Shown piece by piece: positions 27,326 to 36,316 of a stretch of DNA of 64,000 nt; position 1 is the first letter of the stretch; every line of letters begins with the position of its first letter. This DNA is from JAHDBG01 sp963922315 (GTDB lineage Bacteria; Pseudomonadota; Gammaproteobacteria; Chromatiales; Chromatiaceae): positions 97,970-161,969 of the forward strand of contig CAWUID010000001.1 in the NCBI GenBank assembly GCA_963922315.1, read 5' to 3'. A model generated the notes under the pieces. That model was not told the origin of the DNA. It saw nothing but the letters and a program-made list of their open reading frames with translations, and made no database searches. The translations under genes and the position numbers were made by a program.

Positions 27326-28141
27326 TCAGTTTTTGTCCAGCTCAAGATAATCCCATGCCTTTTCAAGCCAGGTCGAATCTTTCTGAAATTGGGCTTCGTC
27401 AATCAGGCTGCCATTGTTCTCATTCAGAGCCAGCACTTTGCGCGCATCGGTTGCCAGTTGATCCAGACCAAGCCGGGTATAAGCGGTGATCATGATCTCT
27501 AAGGCGGCTTTTACTGCAGGAGTGCGCTGATAGTGCTGTACCACATAATTTGCCCGATTGGCAGCTGCCAGAAATGCGCCACGCTTCAGGTAAAAGCGTG
27601 CGATGTGGATTTCGTTACGCGCCAGGTTATTACGCAGGTACAACATCCGCTGGCGTGCATCCGGTGCATACACGGAATCGGGATACTGCTCCACCACTCT
27701 GGCAAAATCCTGATAGGCATCCAGTGCAGTGCCTGGGTCGCGTTGCGAATCATCCATGGGTAACAGCCGGTCGAAGATACTCAGCGCAGGGCTGAAATTG
27801 ATCAGTCCCCGCAGATAATACGCATAAGCGACTTCAGGATGACGTGGGTAAAAACGGATAAATTCATCGGCTGCCGCTAAAGCCTCGAAGGGTTCTTCAA
27901 GACGATAATAAGCATAAGCGATGTTCAGTTGTGCCTGCTGTGAGTATTCACCATACGGATAACGAATGTTGAGCTTTTTATAATAATCCACCGCTCTGGC
28001 GTAATCTTGTGCCTTTAATCTTTCTGTGGCGCGTGCGTACAATGTCTGCTCATCCCAGTCAGCGGTAACATCCTGTTTGCCCAGGCTGGCGCAGGCGCTG
28101 ATCAGCATCATTAACGAAAAAACGCTTATCCAGCGTGTCAT
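27326..28141 (-). CDS. bamD: Outer-membrane assembly lipoprotein BamD
   Basis: Essential TPR lipoprotein of the BAM complex that folds outer-membrane proteins. ATG at 28139-28141 gives MTRWISVFSLMMLISAC with lipobox ISAC; the frame extends six codons further but adds nothing family-like. TPR repeats run from about residue 35 to 220 (for example RLKAQDYARAVDYYKKLNIRYPYGEYSQQAQLNIAYA, described here by its position at 30-70). 271 residues. rluD is divergent from it, the usual genome arrangement. Confidence 0.94.
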   Translation of the reverse strand: MTRWISVFSLMMLISACASLGKQDVTADWDEQTLYARATERLKAQDYARAVDYYKKLNIRYPYGEYSQQAQLNIAYAYYRLEEPFEALAAADEFIRFYPRHPEVAYAYYLRGLINFSPALSIFDRLLPMDDSQRDPGTALDAYQDFARVVEQYPDSVYAPDARQRMLYLRNNLARNEIHIARFYLKRGAFLAAANRANYVVQHYQRTPAVKAALEIMITAYTRLGLDQLATDARKVLALNENNGSLIDEAQFQKDSTWLEKAWDYLELDKN

Positions 28142-28232
28142 GTGTGATCCTTGTGTCATAGTGAATTCAGAGCACTCCGGTCAGATGTTGTCCATATTCA
28201 GTAACACTTCAATGTAACGAGAACCTGCCACT

Positions 28233-29201
28233 TTGTCCAGCACCCATACCCGCACACATTCTGCAGAGATTGAGATGGCCCAGTCCGGCAAGCGTCTGGA
28301 TCAGGCCCTGGCACAATTGTGGCCGGATTATTCACGGCGCCAATTACAGGACTGGATCCGTGCCGGGCAGGTGACAGTGAATGGGGAAACGCGCCGCCCG
28401 CGCGATAAAATACAGTGTCATGATCGGGTCGTCCTGCAAGCGGTTATCACAACACATAGTGACTGTCAGCCACAACCGATACTGCTCGACATCCGATTCG
28501 AAGATGAGCATATTCTGGTATTAGACAAACCTGCCGGGCTGGTGGTGCATCCTGCGGCTGGTTGCCCGGATGGCACACTCCAGAACGGTCTGCTGCATTA
28601 TGCGCCGGGCCTGAGCATTTTGCCGCGTGCTGGTATTGTGCATCGGCTGGATAAAGATACGACCGGTCTGATGGTAGTAGCAAAAACGGAGAGAGCTTAT
28701 CAGGTGCTGGTCGCGGCCCTGGCCGCGCATGAAGTGCAGCGCGAATATGCTGCGTTGGTGACCGGAGTTGTGACTGCCGGTGGGCGGATTGATCAACCCA
28801 TCGGGCGTCATCCGATCCGGCGCACTTGTATGGCGGTGCACCCGCTGGGGAAATCTGCTGTGACCCATTATCGGGTACACACTCGTTTCCCCCAACATAC
28901 GCTGCTCAGGGTGCAGTTGGAAACTGGACGGACGCATCAGATTCGGGTGCATATGGCGGTGATACGTCATCCGTTAGTAGGCGACCCGGTGTATGGCGGG
29001 CGGCTGCAGTTGCCCGCAGGTGCTGACTCCGAGCTGGTACAGCAGTTGCGTCAGTTTAAACGCCAAGCGTTACATGCGCAGCGCCTTAGCCTGGTGCATC
29101 CGGAGACCGGGCAGCAGCTCAGTTGGGAGGCACCGATACCGGAAGATATGCGCTGCTTGCTGGATGTGCTGGCGGCCTCGTCGTGTACTCAGTACATTTG
29201 A
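28233..29201 (+). CDS. rluD: 23S rRNA pseudouridine(1911/1915/1917) synthase
   Basis: Makes pseudouridines in helix 69 of 23S rRNA. N-terminal S4 domain (GKRLDQALAQLWPDYSRRQL), then the RluA catalytic motif HRLDKDTTGLMVVAK with catalytic Asp (near residue 140), and GRTHQIRVH (near 232). The listed start is TTG at 28233, giving 322 residues and an N-terminus similar in length to E. coli RluD; an ATG at 28275 is the alternative. The IS3 orfA remnant begins 4 bp after the stop, so the extreme C-terminus may have been altered by insertion. Confidence 0.93.
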   Translation: MSSTHTRTHSAEIEMAQSGKRLDQALAQLWPDYSRRQLQDWIRAGQVTVNGETRRPRDKIQCHDRVVLQAVITTHSDCQPQPILLDIRFEDEHILVLDKPAGLVVHPAAGCPDGTLQNGLLHYAPGLSILPRAGIVHRLDKDTTGLMVVAKTERAYQVLVAALAAHEVQREYAALVTGVVTAGGRIDQPIGRHPIRRTCMAVHPLGKSAVTHYRVHTRFPQHTLLRVQLETGRTHQIRVHMAVIRHPLVGDPVYGGRLQLPAGADSELVQQLRQFKRQALHAQRLSLVHPETGQQLSWEAPIPEDMRCLLDVLAASSCTQYI

Positions 29202-29205
29202 TTCA

Positions 29206-29481
29206 TTAAGAGTACGGTCGCTTTTTTAAGATGGCTTTCTCCCGTTCTAACCGTTTGATCCGGGCTTTCAGCGCTTGTATCTGGCGCTGGGTGTCTGTGA
29301 TAGCCTGGCCTTTTTCAGGAGCTTCGCTACTGCGCTCCTGCCGCAGTTGTCTGACCCAACGATCTGACGCTGTGTACTCAACTCCCATCGCCTCTGCGGC
29401 GGCTTTCTGGCTATGACCCTGATCCAGCACCAAACTGGCTATTTCCTGCTTAAATTCTGATGGGTAAAGTTTCCGTGGCAT
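29206..29481 (-). mobile_element. IS3-family orfA remnant
   Basis: Encodes 91 residues: MPRKLYPSEFKQEIASLVL, an HTH (GHSQKAAAEAMGVEYTASDRWV) and a C-terminal leucine-zipper-like coiled coil (QIQALKARIKRLEREKAIL). This is the DNA-binding OrfA of IS3-type elements (IS911-like). It ends just after a run of six A and G (AAAAAAG), the usual site of programmed frameshifting into orfB, but orfB with its DDE domain is missing. The element is thus inactive. Its lost half reaches the rluD stop. Confidence 0.85.
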
Positions 29482-29576
29482 TTGTGGCTTCTCTTCACGC
29501 TTGAAGGGTGAGGGTAGATTTACTCTTCATAGGGTACGGGATTATTAGACCACTACAGTTTATGCTGTTGTTCGAC

Positions 29577-29632
29577 CTATGCTTGATTTACCCCCTGTTG
29601 ATGACCATCAACAGGGGGTAAATCAAGCATAG
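29577..29632. repeat. Perfect 27-bp inverted repeat with 2-nt loop
   Basis: Left arm 29577-29603 and right arm 29606-29632 are exact reverse complements separated by AC. Each arm holds a GATTTACCCCCTGTTG core. No T-run follows on either side, so it is not a standard rho-independent terminator. It lies between the IS3 remnant and zapE, within the otherwise empty 29482-29724 gap. Confidence 0.9.
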
Positions 29633-29724
29633 AATGTCGTTAGTCAATGTAGCTAAAATGTCAACTGGCCTGACAAAAGGTTTGACCTGACCTGCACTAA
29701 AATATCTTACACGACACTCTGGTT

Positions 29725-30795
29725 ATGCAACTTCATCAACGTTATCAGGAACGTTTGCAACAACATGGATTCTGTACCGATCCGGCGCAGCAGCCGATAT
29801 TAGCGGCGTTACAACAGGTTGCTGATGCGCTGACAGTCCCACCAGTCGCTGGCTGGCGTCGCTGGTTGGGTCAGGCAACAGCACCGATACCTGGTTTGTA
29901 TATCTGGGGGGCAGTCGGGCGTGGTAAAACCTGGTTGATGGATCTGTTTTTTGAGCATCTGCCGGAACCACGTAAACAGCGGCTGCATTTTCATCATTTT
30001 ATGCAGCAGGTGCATCAGGGCCTGGCACAGCTCAAACACAAAAAAGAACCGCTGGATCGGTTAGCCGCACAGATGGCGGTTGATTGGCGTATCTTGTGTC
30101 TGGATGAGTTTCATGTGATTGATATCGGCGATGCGATGATCTTTGCCGGACTGTTACGCGGATTGTTTCAACGTGGTGTGATTCTGATCACCACGTCGAA
30201 TGTGCCACCGGCTGAGCTGTATCAGAATGGTATTCAGCGTGATCGTTTTCTGCCGGCGATTGCTTTGCTGGAGCAGCATACCCGCGTGCTGGCGACGCAT
30301 GGCGAGCAAGATCATCGCCAGTCTGTGGCAGCTGCCGGTCAGGCTTATCAGTACCCGCTGAATGCGACCACGACTCAGCGATTGCAGCAGATGTTCCGGC
30401 AATTGTCGGATGTGGCGCATGATGCTGCCGGCCAGATCCGGATACAAGGTCGTCAGATCGCTTATCGGCAGCGTGCCCCTCAAGTGATCTGGTTTGAGTT
30501 TCAGGTGTTATGCGGTCCGCCGCGCAGTCAGCATGACTATATTGCGTTGGCGGATCGGTATACGGTGGTGTTTATTTCAGACATCCCGGCTATGACGGCG
30601 GATGATGATGATGATCCAATGCGACGTTTTATTGCGCTGATTGACGAGTTGTATGATCGTCGTAAGCAAGTGGTGATCAGTGCTGCGGTGCCCGCCAGGC
30701 AACTGTATCAGGGTGAGCGTCTGACCTTTGAATTTCAGCGCACCCTCAGCCGGTTACACGAAATGCAGCACGACCTCGCCATAGGGCACTTCTAA
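29725..30795 (+). CDS. zapE: Cell division ATPase ZapE (AFG1 family)
   Basis: AAA+ ATPase that acts on FtsZ rings and is linked to growth in low oxygen. Walker A is GAVGRGKTWLMDLFF (near residue 62-76), followed by RLHFHHFMQQVHQGL; Walker B is LCLDEFHVIDIGDAMI (near 130), and the sensor region ITTSNVPPAELYQNG is typical. 356 residues, family length. ATG at 29725. A palindromic repeat of the RAYT family begins just before its stop. Confidence 0.94.
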   Translation: MQLHQRYQERLQQHGFCTDPAQQPILAALQQVADALTVPPVAGWRRWLGQATAPIPGLYIWGAVGRGKTWLMDLFFEHLPEPRKQRLHFHHFMQQVHQGLAQLKHKKEPLDRLAAQMAVDWRILCLDEFHVIDIGDAMIFAGLLRGLFQRGVILITTSNVPPAELYQNGIQRDRFLPAIALLEQHTRVLATHGEQDHRQSVAAAGQAYQYPLNATTTQRLQQMFRQLSDVAHDAAGQIRIQGRQIAYRQRAPQVIWFEFQVLCGPPRSQHDYIALADRYTVVFISDIPAMTADDDDDPMRRFIALIDELYDRRKQVVISAAVPARQLYQGERLTFEFQRTLSRLHEMQHDLAIGHF

Positions 30796-30848
30796 AAACT
30801 ACGTGCTTCTCGCCTCGTCTTTGCTTCGCTCGCGACGTTTTCAGAAGC
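30788..30848. repeat. Palindromic repeat, REP/RAYT family copy 5
   Basis: Short copy with arms CACTTCTAAAAAC and GTTTTCAGAAG, and the CTTTGCTTCGCTCGCGAC core. Lies at the convergent ends of zapE and holA, about 8 kb from the RAYT gene, and may serve as a bidirectional transcript end. Confidence 0.65.
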
Positions 30849-30865
30849 ATCCTGTATCTGATTGG

Positions 30866-31855
30866 TCAGGCAATACGAGCACATAATTGTTCTAATAATA
30901 ACCAGGGATCGCCGGGCTCAGCACCCTTCACCACGGCATCAATCGTGTGGCACAGGCTGAGTAAAGCCAGCCAGTCGCGCTGACGTTGCAGGGCTTGTTG
31001 TAATAACGGGCGGCGTTGTTGCGGCCAGACTTGCGTCAGTAACGATTCTGGTTGCGCACCTTGCCTGAGCTTATCGGCCAGTTCCGCCAGTAATGCCACT
31101 TCACGGTGTAATGCCCAGAGCACCACGGGTGCTGCCACTCCTTCTTGTTGTAACCCGGCCAGCATCTTCCAGCAACGTGCCGGATCGCCGCGTAATGCGG
31201 CCTCTGCCAGACCAAAGACATGGAATCGTGCCTGTTCTGATACGACGGCACTCGCCTCTGGTAGTCGTAATGGTCCGGGTGGTTGCAGCAGCCGTAGTTT
31301 GTCGATTTCCTGTCGCGCTGCGAGTAAATTCCCTTCTACTTGTGTGGCCAGCCAGGGTGCGACTTCCGGCGTTGGCTGAAACCCGGCCTGTTGTAACCGT
31401 TGCGTTATCCAGCGCACCAGTGCCGCCCCTTCAATCGGCCAGATGGGTATCCATACCCCGGTCTTAGCCAGTTGTTGCAGCCACTTGGCCTGTTGTTGTG
31501 ATCGTTCCAGTTTCGGTAGCGTAATCAGTAACAAGGTATCCGGTGGCGGAGCCGCTGCATAGGTCTGCAATATCTGACTACCCTCCTTACCCGGCTTGCC
31601 CTGCGGTATCCGCAAATCCAGCACTTTTTTATCTGCAAACAAGGACCGGCTCTGGCTGGCAGCGAGGAGTTGCGGCCAGGCAAATCCGGATTCCACTGTC
31701 AGCACCTCACGCTGTGCAAAGCCAGCGGCACTGGCTGCGGCACGGATCGCATCACCACATTCCTGTAGTTGCAGTGGCTCATCGCCACTGAGCAGATACA
31801 CGGCAGCCAGTTTTTTAGTCAGTGCGGTGCTTAGCTGATCAGGTCGTAAACGCAT
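30866..31855 (-). CDS. holA: DNA polymerase III delta subunit
   Basis: Clamp-loader subunit that opens the beta clamp. ATG at 31853-31855 gives MRLRPDQLSTALTKKLAAVYLLSGDEPL, the canonical HolA start; the frame is open 17 codons further. 329 residues, close to E. coli HolA (343), with an AAA-like fold and a C-terminal collar domain (DWLALLSLCHTIDAVVKG). In many proteobacteria holA follows lptE and leuS; here it stands alone and divergent from rnpB. Confidence 0.92.
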   Translation of the reverse strand: MRLRPDQLSTALTKKLAAVYLLSGDEPLQLQECGDAIRAAASAAGFAQREVLTVESGFAWPQLLAASQSRSLFADKKVLDLRIPQGKPGKEGSQILQTYAAAPPPDTLLLITLPKLERSQQQAKWLQQLAKTGVWIPIWPIEGAALVRWITQRLQQAGFQPTPEVAPWLATQVEGNLLAARQEIDKLRLLQPPGPLRLPEASAVVSEQARFHVFGLAEAALRGDPARCWKMLAGLQQEGVAAPVVLWALHREVALLAELADKLRQGAQPESLLTQVWPQQRRPLLQQALQRQRDWLALLSLCHTIDAVVKGAEPGDPWLLLEQLCARIA

Positions 31856-31925
31856 AAGAAGCACCTCTGCAAAGGGCGTTAAAAATTGTTTGCATAAACC
31901 CCGCAAACCGCGTAACTTCCCTGCC

Positions 31926-32318
31926 CGGAGTCAGCCAGACGATCGCTGTTGCTACCTGGTAGCAAGGGAGGAAAGTCCGGGCTTCGCAGGGCAGGGAGCC
32001 AGGTAACACCTGGGCGGCGTGAGCCGACGGCCAGTGCCACAGAAAATAAACCGCCATGGTGTGGATGTACCGGTTTCTCGAAGCCGATGCATCCGGCTAT
32101 GGTAAGGGTGAAATGGTGCGGTAAGAGCGCACCGCGCTGCTGGTAACAGCAGTGGCAGGGTAAACCCCTCCCGAAGCAAGACCAAATAGGGAAGCCAGCC
32201 TCAGGCAGTCTGTTGCCCGCAGACGCTTCCGGGTAGGTTGCACGAGGCAGACGGCGACGTCTGTCCCAGATGAATGATCGTCCCAGACAGAACCCGGCTT
32301 ACCGGCTGGCTCCACCTC
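31926..32318 (+). ncRNA. rnpB: RNase P RNA (bacterial type A)
   Basis: Catalytic RNA that trims the 5' ends of tRNA precursors. The 5' end (GGAGTCAGCCAGACGATCGC) and the 3' end (CGGCTTACCGGCTGGCTCC) pair as helix P1, and the universal GAGGAAAGTCCGGGCT block is at about 31970-31985. Further conserved pieces are GGTAAGGGTGAAA, GAAGCAAGACCAAATAGGGA and CAGACAGAACCCGGCTTA. Ends are estimated from the P1 helix to within a few bases. Fills most of the holA-ispG gap. Confidence 0.95.
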
Positions 32319-32360
32319 TGTTCACCCATCTGATCTGCACACACCGTACAACATAAGTTT

Positions 32361-33578
32361 ATGCCCCGCCATATCACTGTTCCCGTTGCTGTCGGCCAAT
32401 ACACCATCGGGGGTACTGCGCCGATCCTGATTCAGTCGATGACCAATACCGATACCGCCGATATCACCGCGACGGTGAACCAGGTACGTCAGTTGGCAAA
32501 AGCAGGTTCTGAGCTGGTACGTATCACGGTGAATAATGCGGCTGCGGCAGCAGCAGTGCCTGCAATCCGGGCCCGGCTGGATACGCTCGGTATCAGCACG
32601 CCGCTGGTGGGTGATTTTCATTATAACGGGCATAAATTACTGGCAGATTATCCGGGCTGCGCACAGGCGCTGGCAAAATATCGGATCAATCCGGGCAACG
32701 TCGGTACTGGCAAAAAGCGAGATGGCCAGTATGCCAGTCTGATTGAGACGGCACTGCGTTACGATAAGCCGGTTCGTATCGGCGTCAACTGGGGCTCACT
32801 GGATCAGGCTCTGGTATCGCACATGATGGACGAGAACGCGCAAACGGCGCAGCCACTGGATGCGAACCAGATGATGCGCGAGATTATGGTGCAATCTGCT
32901 TTGCAGAGTGCGGCTCAGGCTGAGGCGATGGGTCTGCCACGTAACCGCATCATTTTATCGTGCAAAATGAGCCGGGTGCAGGATCTGATCGCAGTCTACC
33001 AATTGCTGGCTGAGCGGTGCGATTACGCGCTGCATCTGGGTTTGACCGAGGCCGGCATGGGGACGAAAGGCATCGTGGCCTCTACTGCCGCGCTGGCGGT
33101 GTTGTTGCAACAGGGGATCGGGGATGCAATCCGTATCTCCCTCACCCCGGAGCCAGGTGGTGACCGCACACAGGAAGTGCGTGTTGCTCAGGAAATCCTG
33201 CAGACGATGGGGCTACGTGCTTTTATGCCAATGGTCACGGCCTGTCCGGGTTGCGGACGCACCACCAGCACGTATTTTCAGCAATTAGCGCAGGATATTC
33301 AGGGCTATCTGCGAGCGCAGATGCCGGAATGGCGCAAACAATATCCGGGTGTGGAACATCTGGATGTTGCGGTGATGGGCTGTGTCGTGAATGGCCCGGG
33401 TGAGAGTAAACAAGCTAATATCGGAATCAGTCTGCCTGGCACCGGCGAGCGTCCGGTTGCACCGGTGTATGTTGATGGCAAAAAGACGGTGACACTGAAG
33501 GGTGATTGTATCGCTGAAGAATTTCAGCAGATTGTGCAGGATTATGTGCACACGCGGTACGGTACCGATAGCGGGTGA
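32361..33578 (+). CDS. ispG: 4-hydroxy-3-methylbut-2-en-1-yl diphosphate synthase
   Basis: [4Fe-4S] enzyme of the MEP isoprenoid pathway. N-terminal IQSMTNTDTADITATV, then VGDFHYNGH and RINPGNVG, and the iron-sulfur cysteines in ACPGCGRT (near 296-301) and MGCVVNGPGE (near 341). 405 residues, slightly longer than E. coli IspG, as in a proteobacterial subgroup. ATG at 32361. Overlaps the following RNase D gene by 4 bp. Confidence 0.96.
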   Translation: MPRHITVPVAVGQYTIGGTAPILIQSMTNTDTADITATVNQVRQLAKAGSELVRITVNNAAAAAAVPAIRARLDTLGISTPLVGDFHYNGHKLLADYPGCAQALAKYRINPGNVGTGKKRDGQYASLIETALRYDKPVRIGVNWGSLDQALVSHMMDENAQTAQPLDANQMMREIMVQSALQSAAQAEAMGLPRNRIILSCKMSRVQDLIAVYQLLAERCDYALHLGLTEAGMGTKGIVASTAALAVLLQQGIGDAIRISLTPEPGGDRTQEVRVAQEILQTMGLRAFMPMVTACPGCGRTTSTYFQQLAQDIQGYLRAQMPEWRKQYPGVEHLDVAVMGCVVNGPGESKQANIGISLPGTGERPVAPVYVDGKKTVTLKGDCIAEEFQQIVQDYVHTRYGTDSG

Positions 33579-34426
33579 TAGAACACGTTATCACGCAGCC
33601 TGCTGAGCTGGACAGATTGTGTTCACAGCTGCGTGGCAGTCTCTGGCTGGCACTGGATACTGAATTTATTCGGGACCGTACCTATTATCCGCAATTGTGT
33701 TTGTTGCAGATTAGCAATGCGACGCATGCTGCCTGTATTGATCTGCAACAGTTACCGCATCCGGAATCGCTGCTGGCGCTGATCTATGATCCTGGCATCA
33801 CCAAAGTCTGGCATGCGTCGCGCCAGGATCTGGAAATTTTCCAACACTGCTGGAAATATATTCCGACCCCATTTTTTGATACTCAGATGGCTGCTGAACT
33901 GCTGGGCTATGGTCAGCAACTGAGCTACGCGCATCTGGTACAGACTGTGCTGGGCACTACGCTGGACAAAGATCAGTCGCGTACCGATTGGGCTGCGCGA
34001 CCCCTGAGTGCTTACCAGGTACGTTATGCCCTGGATGATGTCGTTTATCTGGGCAAGCTGTACACTCGCCTGTCCGCAGCGCTGTCGCCAGAACAAACCC
34101 GACAGCTTGCGCAGCGACAAGCGCCGTTGCATCAGGCAGAGACTTACTTCCCACCGCCAGACGAGATGTGGCGCAGAGTCAAAGGGCGCAACAGATTACG
34201 TGCTGGTGCCCGGCGTCGATTAAAACGCCTGGCGGCCTGGCGGGAAGTACAGGCACGCCGGCATGATGTGCCACGCCAGTGGTTGTTGACAGACCAGGCG
34301 CTGTGTAAAGTTTGCCGTCTGGATGCGGTTGACGAGCAGATGAATTATCTTGATCATCATCTGAAAAATAGCTCTGACCCCAGAATGCAGCATGTTATTT
34401 TGCCAGCGCCAGAATCCCTGACTTAG
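33575..34426 (+). CDS. rnd: RNase D-like 3'-5' exonuclease (short form)
   Basis: DEDD-type exonuclease for tRNA 3' processing. The DEDD motifs are LALDTEFIRDRTYYPQL (near 26), KVWHASRQDLEIF (near 78) and YALDDVVYLGKLY (near 150, DEDDy type). One HRDC-like region remains (near 205-265, LKRLAAWREVQARRHDVPRQWLLTDQAL). With 283 residues it lacks the second HRDC part of E. coli RNase D (375). GTG start overlaps the ispG stop. The stop overlaps the convergent recX stop. Confidence 0.88.
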   Translation: MIEHVITQPAELDRLCSQLRGSLWLALDTEFIRDRTYYPQLCLLQISNATHAACIDLQQLPHPESLLALIYDPGITKVWHASRQDLEIFQHCWKYIPTPFFDTQMAAELLGYGQQLSYAHLVQTVLGTTLDKDQSRTDWAARPLSAYQVRYALDDVVYLGKLYTRLSAALSPEQTRQLAQRQAPLHQAETYFPPPDEMWRRVKGRNRLRAGARRRLKRLAAWREVQARRHDVPRQWLLTDQALCKVCRLDAVDEQMNYLDHHLKNSSDPRMQHVILPAPESLT

Positions 34427-34881
34427 TGTGTGTGACGTAAGTACTGCCGTACCATGGACTCGGGAAAGCCCCGAGTCAGTAAAAAACGGCCCAACTTGGC
34501 CTGAGCTGCCTTATCGAACACGGTGCCCTGTCGTTTTTTTTCCGCCACAGATGCGAGATGTTCTGCCCAGTCCGGTTCTTCGGCTTCCATTGCTGTTGCA
34601 ATAACCGAGCTATCCACACCATGCGCCAGTAAGTCGGCCCGAATACGCAATGGCCCTTGCCCTTTCCGTATCCGCTGCCGGATCATCTGTTTGGCAAACC
34701 GTTGATCTGACAACCAGCCTTCAGCCTGTAGCTGATCCAGCACCACAGCGACGGTTTGTGGTTCCGCATCGGCCAGCTTCCTGGTCAGTTCGCGGTGACT
34801 GTGCTCACGCCTGGCCAGCAGGCCAATAGCTCGTGCCCGAACCGTGCGTTGCTCATCCTGCTCTGACACCTTAATCATCAT
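34423..34881 (-). CDS. recX: Recombination regulatory protein RecX
   Basis: Modulator of RecA filaments. 152 residues of three-helix repeats, with typical segments LLARREHSHRELTRKL, GWLSDQRFAKQMIRQR, GQGPLRIRADLLAHGV and the C-terminal KLGRFLLTRGFPESMVRQ. recA is usually adjacent but is not in this window, so recX stands apart. It converges with rnd by 4 bp, and the oxidoreductase gene starts divergently 17 bp upstream. Confidence 0.9.
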   Translation of the reverse strand: MMIKVSEQDEQRTVRARAIGLLARREHSHRELTRKLADAEPQTVAVVLDQLQAEGWLSDQRFAKQMIRQRIRKGQGPLRIRADLLAHGVDSSVIATAMEAEEPDWAEHLASVAEKKRQGTVFDKAAQAKLGRFLLTRGFPESMVRQYLRHTH

Positions 34882-34898
34882 CCTGACGGAGAAACTCT

Positions 34899-35912
34899 AT
34901 GCAAGCTATTGGCTATCGAAAAAATGGTCCGATCAGCGCACCTGATGCGCTGGTTGCCCTGGAAGTTGACTCACCCACCCCCGGTCCGCGCGATTTGCTG
35001 GTGCAGGTACTCGGTGTGTCTGTCAATCCGGTGGATACGAAAGTTCGTGCCGGAATGGCCCCGGAACAGGGTGCCAGAATTTTGGGCTACGATGCAGCGG
35101 GTATTGTGCAGGCAATCGGCAGTGATGTGCGTCATTTCCAGGTCGGTGACGCGGTCTTTTATGCTGGCGATCTCACCCGGGCTGGTACCCATGCGGAGTT
35201 ACACGCAGTCGATGAGCGTATCGTCGGACTCAAGCCGGAATCATTGGGTTTTGCCGAAGCAGCAGGCTTGCCACTAACCGCGATCACTGCCTGGGAGATT
35301 TTGTTCGACTCGTTTGCGCTGCCGGAAGGGGCAGGGCAGGGTGACAGTCTGCTCGTGATCGGTGGCGCCGGTGGTGTCGGCTCTATTCTGATTCAGCTCG
35401 CGAAACAATTGACCGGACTGACGGTTATCGCGACCGCCTCGCGTCCGGAAACGATCAATTGGGTCAGAAAAATGGGAGCTGATCACGTGATCAATCACCG
35501 TCAGCCACTGGTTGACCAAGTCGCGGCACTCGGCATTGCGCCGCGTTATGTGGCTTCTCTGACGGGTACTGATCAACACCTGTCGGCGATTCTGGAGCTG
35601 ATTCAACCGCGTGGACATATTGCTGTGATTGATGATCCGGGTACACTCGACATTATGCCGGGTAAAACCAAGGCGCTCAGTTTCAGTTGGGAATTTATGT
35701 TTACCCGACCCATGTACCAGACGCATGACATCACTAAGCAGCACGACCTGCTCAACCGGGTTTCGGCGCTGATTGATAATGGCACTCTGGTGTCTACCGT
35801 CAGAGAGAATCTCGGTCAATTGAGCGTTGAGGCACTCACTGACGCGCATATCCGACAGGAGTCCGGTCAGGTGATTGGCAAAAACGTTCTCAGCGGGTTT
35901 TATTCAACCTGA
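34899..35912 (+). CDS. Zinc-type alcohol dehydrogenase/quinone oxidoreductase-like protein
   Basis: Medium-chain dehydrogenase/reductase of 337 residues. GroES-like N-terminal domain (VSVNPVDTKVRAG near 42, YDAAGIVQAIG near 64, VFYAGDL) and an NADPH-binding Rossmann fold (LLVIGGAGGVGSILIQLAKQL near 150-170). It lacks the catalytic and structural zinc ligands of true ADHs, as expected for the ZADH/quinone oxidoreductase branch. A GGAG ribosome site precedes the ATG. Substrate unknown. Its 3' end overlaps the convergent ruvX end by 13 bp. Confidence 0.88.
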   Translation: MQAIGYRKNGPISAPDALVALEVDSPTPGPRDLLVQVLGVSVNPVDTKVRAGMAPEQGARILGYDAAGIVQAIGSDVRHFQVGDAVFYAGDLTRAGTHAELHAVDERIVGLKPESLGFAEAAGLPLTAITAWEILFDSFALPEGAGQGDSLLVIGGAGGVGSILIQLAKQLTGLTVIATASRPETINWVRKMGADHVINHRQPLVDQVAALGIAPRYVASLTGTDQHLSAILELIQPRGHIAVIDDPGTLDIMPGKTKALSFSWEFMFTRPMYQTHDITKQHDLLNRVSALIDNGTLVSTVRENLGQLSVEALTDAHIRQESGQVIGKNVLSGFYST

Positions 35913-36316
35913 GTGGTTTGCGAGAACCAGGTTTCCACAATCAATTTTGCCGCCTGGGCATCCACCTTCGTAGGATCTTTTGCTGCCTCAGTGCCCAGTT
36001 GCGACCAGGCTTCGCGTGTGGTCAGTCGTTCATCCACCAGATGCACCGGCAGATGAAAACGTCCGTGCAGGCGCCGGGCAAACTTCTTAGCTGCTGGTGC
36101 ATTGTTGGCTTCGCGGTCAGTCATCTCAAACGGATGGCCGACCACCAGTACATCTGGTCGCCAGGTTTGTAATAACACCGCGACTTGTTGCCAGTCTGGC
36201 TGGCCGTGCCGGCAACGTAAGGTGGTCAGTGGGTTGGCGGTTTGTGTCAGTGTCTGGCCGCTGGCAACGCCGATTTTGTGTGTGCCGTAATCAAAGCCCA
36301 GTACCACTTCAGGCAT
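35900..36316 (-). CDS. ruvX: Putative pre-16S rRNA nuclease / Holliday junction resolvase homologue
   Basis: YqgF/RuvX RNase H-fold nuclease. ATG at 36314-36316 gives MPEVVLGFDYGTHKIGVASG, the family N-terminus; the open frame further up is overlap with yqgE. Other motifs: VVGHPFEMTDREANN, VHLVDERLTTREA, and VDAQAAKLIVETW near the C-terminus. 138 residues, normal length. Overlaps yqgE by 8 bp in the common yqgE-ruvX pair. Confidence 0.94.
   Translation of the reverse strand: MPEVVLGFDYGTHKIGVASGQTLTQTANPLTTLRCRHGQPDWQQVAVLLQTWRPDVLVVGHPFEMTDREANNAPAAKKFARRLHGRFHLPVHLVDERLTTREAWSQLGTEAAKDPTKVDAQAAKLIVETWFSQTTQVE

Noticed and set aside
29577..29632. Rho-independent terminator
   Set aside because: The stem is perfect but no T-run follows on either strand, so it is listed only as an inverted repeat.
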